From Valencia hispanica (lineage: Eukaryota; Chordata; Actinopteri; Cyprinodontiformes; Valenciidae), in the NCBI GenBank assembly GCA_963556495.2, contig OY747711.1, forward strand, positions 33,181,914-33,245,913: 64,000 nucleotides of DNA, in the 5' to 3' direction. Of the stretch, positions 61,201-64,000 are shown one piece after another. The translations under genes were made by a program, and so were the position numbers. The notes below the pieces were generated by a model. That model ran no database searches and had not been told where the DNA came from. It saw only the letters and a list, made by a program, of their open reading frames with translations. Positions within the stretch are counted from its first letter, which is position 1, and the number at the start of each line of letters is the position of its first letter.

Positions 61201-64000
61201 ATATAAGTTTTTCCCTTCATATTCTGCACTCATTACTCACTAGACATATTTCTCAAGACTTAGGCACATTCGGACAGCAACTGGACAGTGCCTCGTGTTT
61301 TTTTATTCTAAGACCTTATGCCACAGGAGCCCATTATTTCTATAAATAACCACACTATTACATTCTGATAAATAGAAGGTAATTACATAACTTCTCACAA
61401 ATATTAACAAGAGAACAACAGTTTCCCCCAGCCTCACGTACCCTCAGGTGAAAGCAAGACAAAAAAAGAAAGAGTCTGAAGAACACAAGAGTTTAATCCA
61501 GTTCCCTCACTGTTATTGATACTAATCTGTGTACAAGGTCAAAGACCCAGTTATTCACCAGAGGCTATAAAGGCTCAGAGGTACCCCTCAAACCTGTGAT
61601 CACACTCAGAGGCTCTGACCTGGGCAAATGAGAGGCCACAACCCTACTGGCAACCACTACCTTCTATCAGTCTTCAACCCAAACATCTATAGTCTACCTG
61701 CAGGGCCTCAGGACACAGCTATCAAATAGCCACTGTACCAAGCAGTCCTGTTTTTAGCTTGCAGAGGAGATTTATTGAAATTAGAAGATTCCTCTACAAA
61801 AGCTTGCGATCAACGTTTCTTGTGGATTCCTGTGCTGTCCCAAGGGGGACACTCTTTGATCCTGACCTTTGAACCCTGAGGGTTAAGCCTTCCCTTTGCA
61901 AATTAATTTGGCATGATGGGCCACTTCCTAATTGGTCAGCTTTATTGTTGGTCCTACTTGTGTAACATGAATGAGTTTTCCCTAACACCCTCTGTCACCA
62001 AATCAGTCAAAGGACATTCAGAAAAAAACATGAAAAGCATGAGGACTGTCTCAAAGGCACACATTAGTTATTAAATTGTGTAAAAAAAATGCTTTATTGG
62101 GCACATCTGAATATCCGTCTAGTTTTTAGTCTTTTGGACCTTTCAGTCTTCCAACCTTTCTGTGATAGGTTGACCATGCTATAGGCTATGTTAGCTCTTC
62201 AGCCATATACAAAAGAATAGGTTTCAAGTCCCCCCCTGCAGCATGTGGTTTGCAAGCATGTGCCCCTCCCTGTTTCCATCTTTTTCTCAATCAGATTAGT
62301 TTGTGTGATTGTGGTTGTTGTCACTGGGCCCTGGAGGCCTCAAAGGACAGGTGGCTTATTACTGAAATGGAGTTTCTGTATTAAAAAATGGAAAAGAAAA
62401 ATGTAATTAAAAATTAGGCTATATTAATCGAAATCTGTGTTTATGTTCTAACTGAAGAAAATTACTGTATTTTACTGAAGAACATCACTGTATTTATTAA
62501 CTTAAGATTTCTTATAAGCATCTTTCCGAATTATCTGCTGACTCTGATTCAGATGGATTGCACAGTAACCTTTCTCGATTTCATGTGCAAAGTTTGTTCA
62601 CTTGCAGGACAATGGGAATCTCTTTGGTAGAGAGCGTGCCTCACCAGCCGCCTACTGCCGAGACGAATTGTTGAGGGGTGCTGCATTAGTCAAGGAAGGG
62701 GATCCTTGGCCTCGGGCCTGGCTAATTCCTTACTAATGTGACGACTGTTCTTTTGAAGAACTGTTTTCTCATTGACCAAATCTCTTTAAAAGCATCTTGG
62801 GGGTGCAAATAGGACTTAGAGGGAGTTTGCTGTGGCAGGCCACACCAGAGCGGTGGGGGCATCTCAGGTTACACCCTGCCTACCGTGATGCATTGTTGGT
62901 GGGACTCCCAGGCTCCAGTACTCCCTCCTCCTCCTCCACCTCCACAATCACTACGTCCACCCTCCTCCTCCTCTCAGCGCTGTCCCTTCAAAAGAGACTG
63001 CCGCAGAGCAACGCAGAAACTCTGACACCAGTCCAGAGGATGCACTCTGCACATGAAACCTTACACTCAACTAATGGTTACAAATGTGTTTTCAAAGAAA
63101 TCCCTCATCTCTGGAATAAGCTACACTCACAGCCCCTAAATGTGCATATGTGTACACACTTGGGTGCTACAAATATGAACACAGTAGCACTGAAAGCTGG
63201 GGGCAATTTTAAAGCTAGAGACTTAAAAAATATTATTTAAACTGAGTTTGTGTTTTATTCCAATGCAGTGAGGCCAAGAAGAAAACATACATGAAGCAAC
63301 TAGTATTAGTTATTTTACTATGAATATTATGCACTTGACAAGTTGGAAAAGTAATAACCAAGCATACACTGTTCAAGAAGCCATCTTTTTAAATTGCAGG
63401 TGGCTTGTGGCTTTGACTGACACTTCACACGGATTACACTGACCTCTTGCTTTCTTCCTCTCATTCCATCAAAGACAATGTATTCCCTTCCAGCGGAGTG
63501 ATCCCTAATTAGCTGTCAGGTGATAGTGTGCTGCTCTCATTGTGTTCCCTGCTGCTGCGCTGCAGGCTACGTGGTCAGCAGTGAGTCTCGAACTTAAGTG
63601 ACAGATCATCTCTCTATACACCAGACTCCTGCAGCCTGTAAAAAGACCACTTGGTCTTTACAAAGAGATCCCTGCTCGCTGCATTAAGAAGGTCCTAATA
63701 TCAAATCTCATAACAAACAGATCACTCACCAAGCAAAAACAAAATAATCACTTGAAAATCTGTTTGTGTTCTTGGAAATCAAAACGATAGCCAGTGTTGT
63801 TTTTTAAACAACATTTGCAAGTATGACATTTTTCACAGAATGATAATTGTAGGCAAAAAAACACCTTGGCAACAGAGTACTGACACTAAAATCAAAAGCA
63901 ACATTTTTTTTTACATTATCTTACCACCATAATTTCTTTGTGAAAATCTTCCATAAAAAAGTTCAATTTCTTTGAAGTAATAATTTTCTGAAAAGTTATA
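58274..64000. other. Gene-free stretch; candidate regulatory blocks
   Basis: No exon supported. 60,060-60,450 and 63,380-63,600 are repeat-free with conserved-element texture ('tttggctaatgcatag', 'ccctaattagctgtcagg'). A 147-codon frame at 62,797-63,240 has a serine/threonine-rich centre caused by TCC repeats and no domain. 61,480-61,995 may be an LTR. Confidence 0.4.
61480..61992 (-). mobile_element. Possible solo LTR, reverse strand
   Basis: Read in reverse from about 61,990 the text starts TGTTAGGGAAAACTC, has CAATAAA signals (about 61,943 and 61,775) and resembles an LTR in composition. I found no matching CA end, target duplication or retroviral coding sequence, so this is only a suggestion. 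Confidence 0.25.

Noticed and set aside
62797..63240. 147-codon forward frame
   Set aside because: A serine/threonine run arises from TCC repeats; no domain, no splice context and nothing supports expression.

Overview
This window is vertebrate nuclear DNA, most likely from a teleost fish and probably a percomorph. The evidence is AT-rich, intron- or gene-desert-like sequence full of fish-type Tc1/mariner transposons, L2-clade LINE fragments, tRNA-derived SINEs, a PIF/Harbinger element and long di- and tetranucleotide microsatellites. I found no host protein-coding exon I could defend, no rRNA or tRNA gene, no CRISPR array and no bacterial-style operon. Species and nearest host gene cannot be named from the sequence alone.

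Layout. 1-3.4 kb: unique sequence and a (TG)n tract. 3.4-5.9 kb: two decayed Tc1 copies. 7.1-8.1 kb: the 3' end of an L2 LINE whose 3' UTR unit is repeated about seven times. 8.5-10.45 kb: a LINE/SINE tail, a tRNA-derived SINE and a 1,325-bp PIF/Harbinger element keeping the 5' halves of its two genes, fused tail to tail. 12.5-16.9 kb: Tc1 remnant, reverse-strand L2 reverse transcriptase fragment, purine-rich repeat. 17.4 kb: (GACA)n. 17.5-25.5 kb: mostly unique sequence. 25.7-27.76 kb: a Tc1-type transposon with intact ends, carrying an inserted repeat. 28-34.7 kb: mostly unique, with stretches resembling conserved non-coding elements. 34.7-36.7 kb: a Tc1 holding a 710-bp element and a SINE. 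38-40.6 kb: SINE, LINE and Tc1 pieces nested together. 42-46.5 kb: two more composite Tc1 copies. The larger (43,269-46,483) has been invaded by a THAP-exon transposon and by a foldback element with roughly 340-bp inverted arms. 46.5-64 kb: unique sequence with candidate regulatory blocks, plus Tc1, SINE and L2 copies.

At least eleven Tc1-like copies fall into four terminal-repeat families. The nesting gives a relative history: Tc1 elements came first, and SINEs, a Harbinger-like MITE, the THAP element and the foldback element arrived later. All transposon genes seen here are broken, so none should move by itself. The most unusual structures are the foldback element at 45,028-46,184, the collapsed Harbinger at 9,118-10,442 and the THAP-exon element at 43,341-44,314. 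Family names rest on recognition of motifs and repeat consensus by eye, not on a database search.
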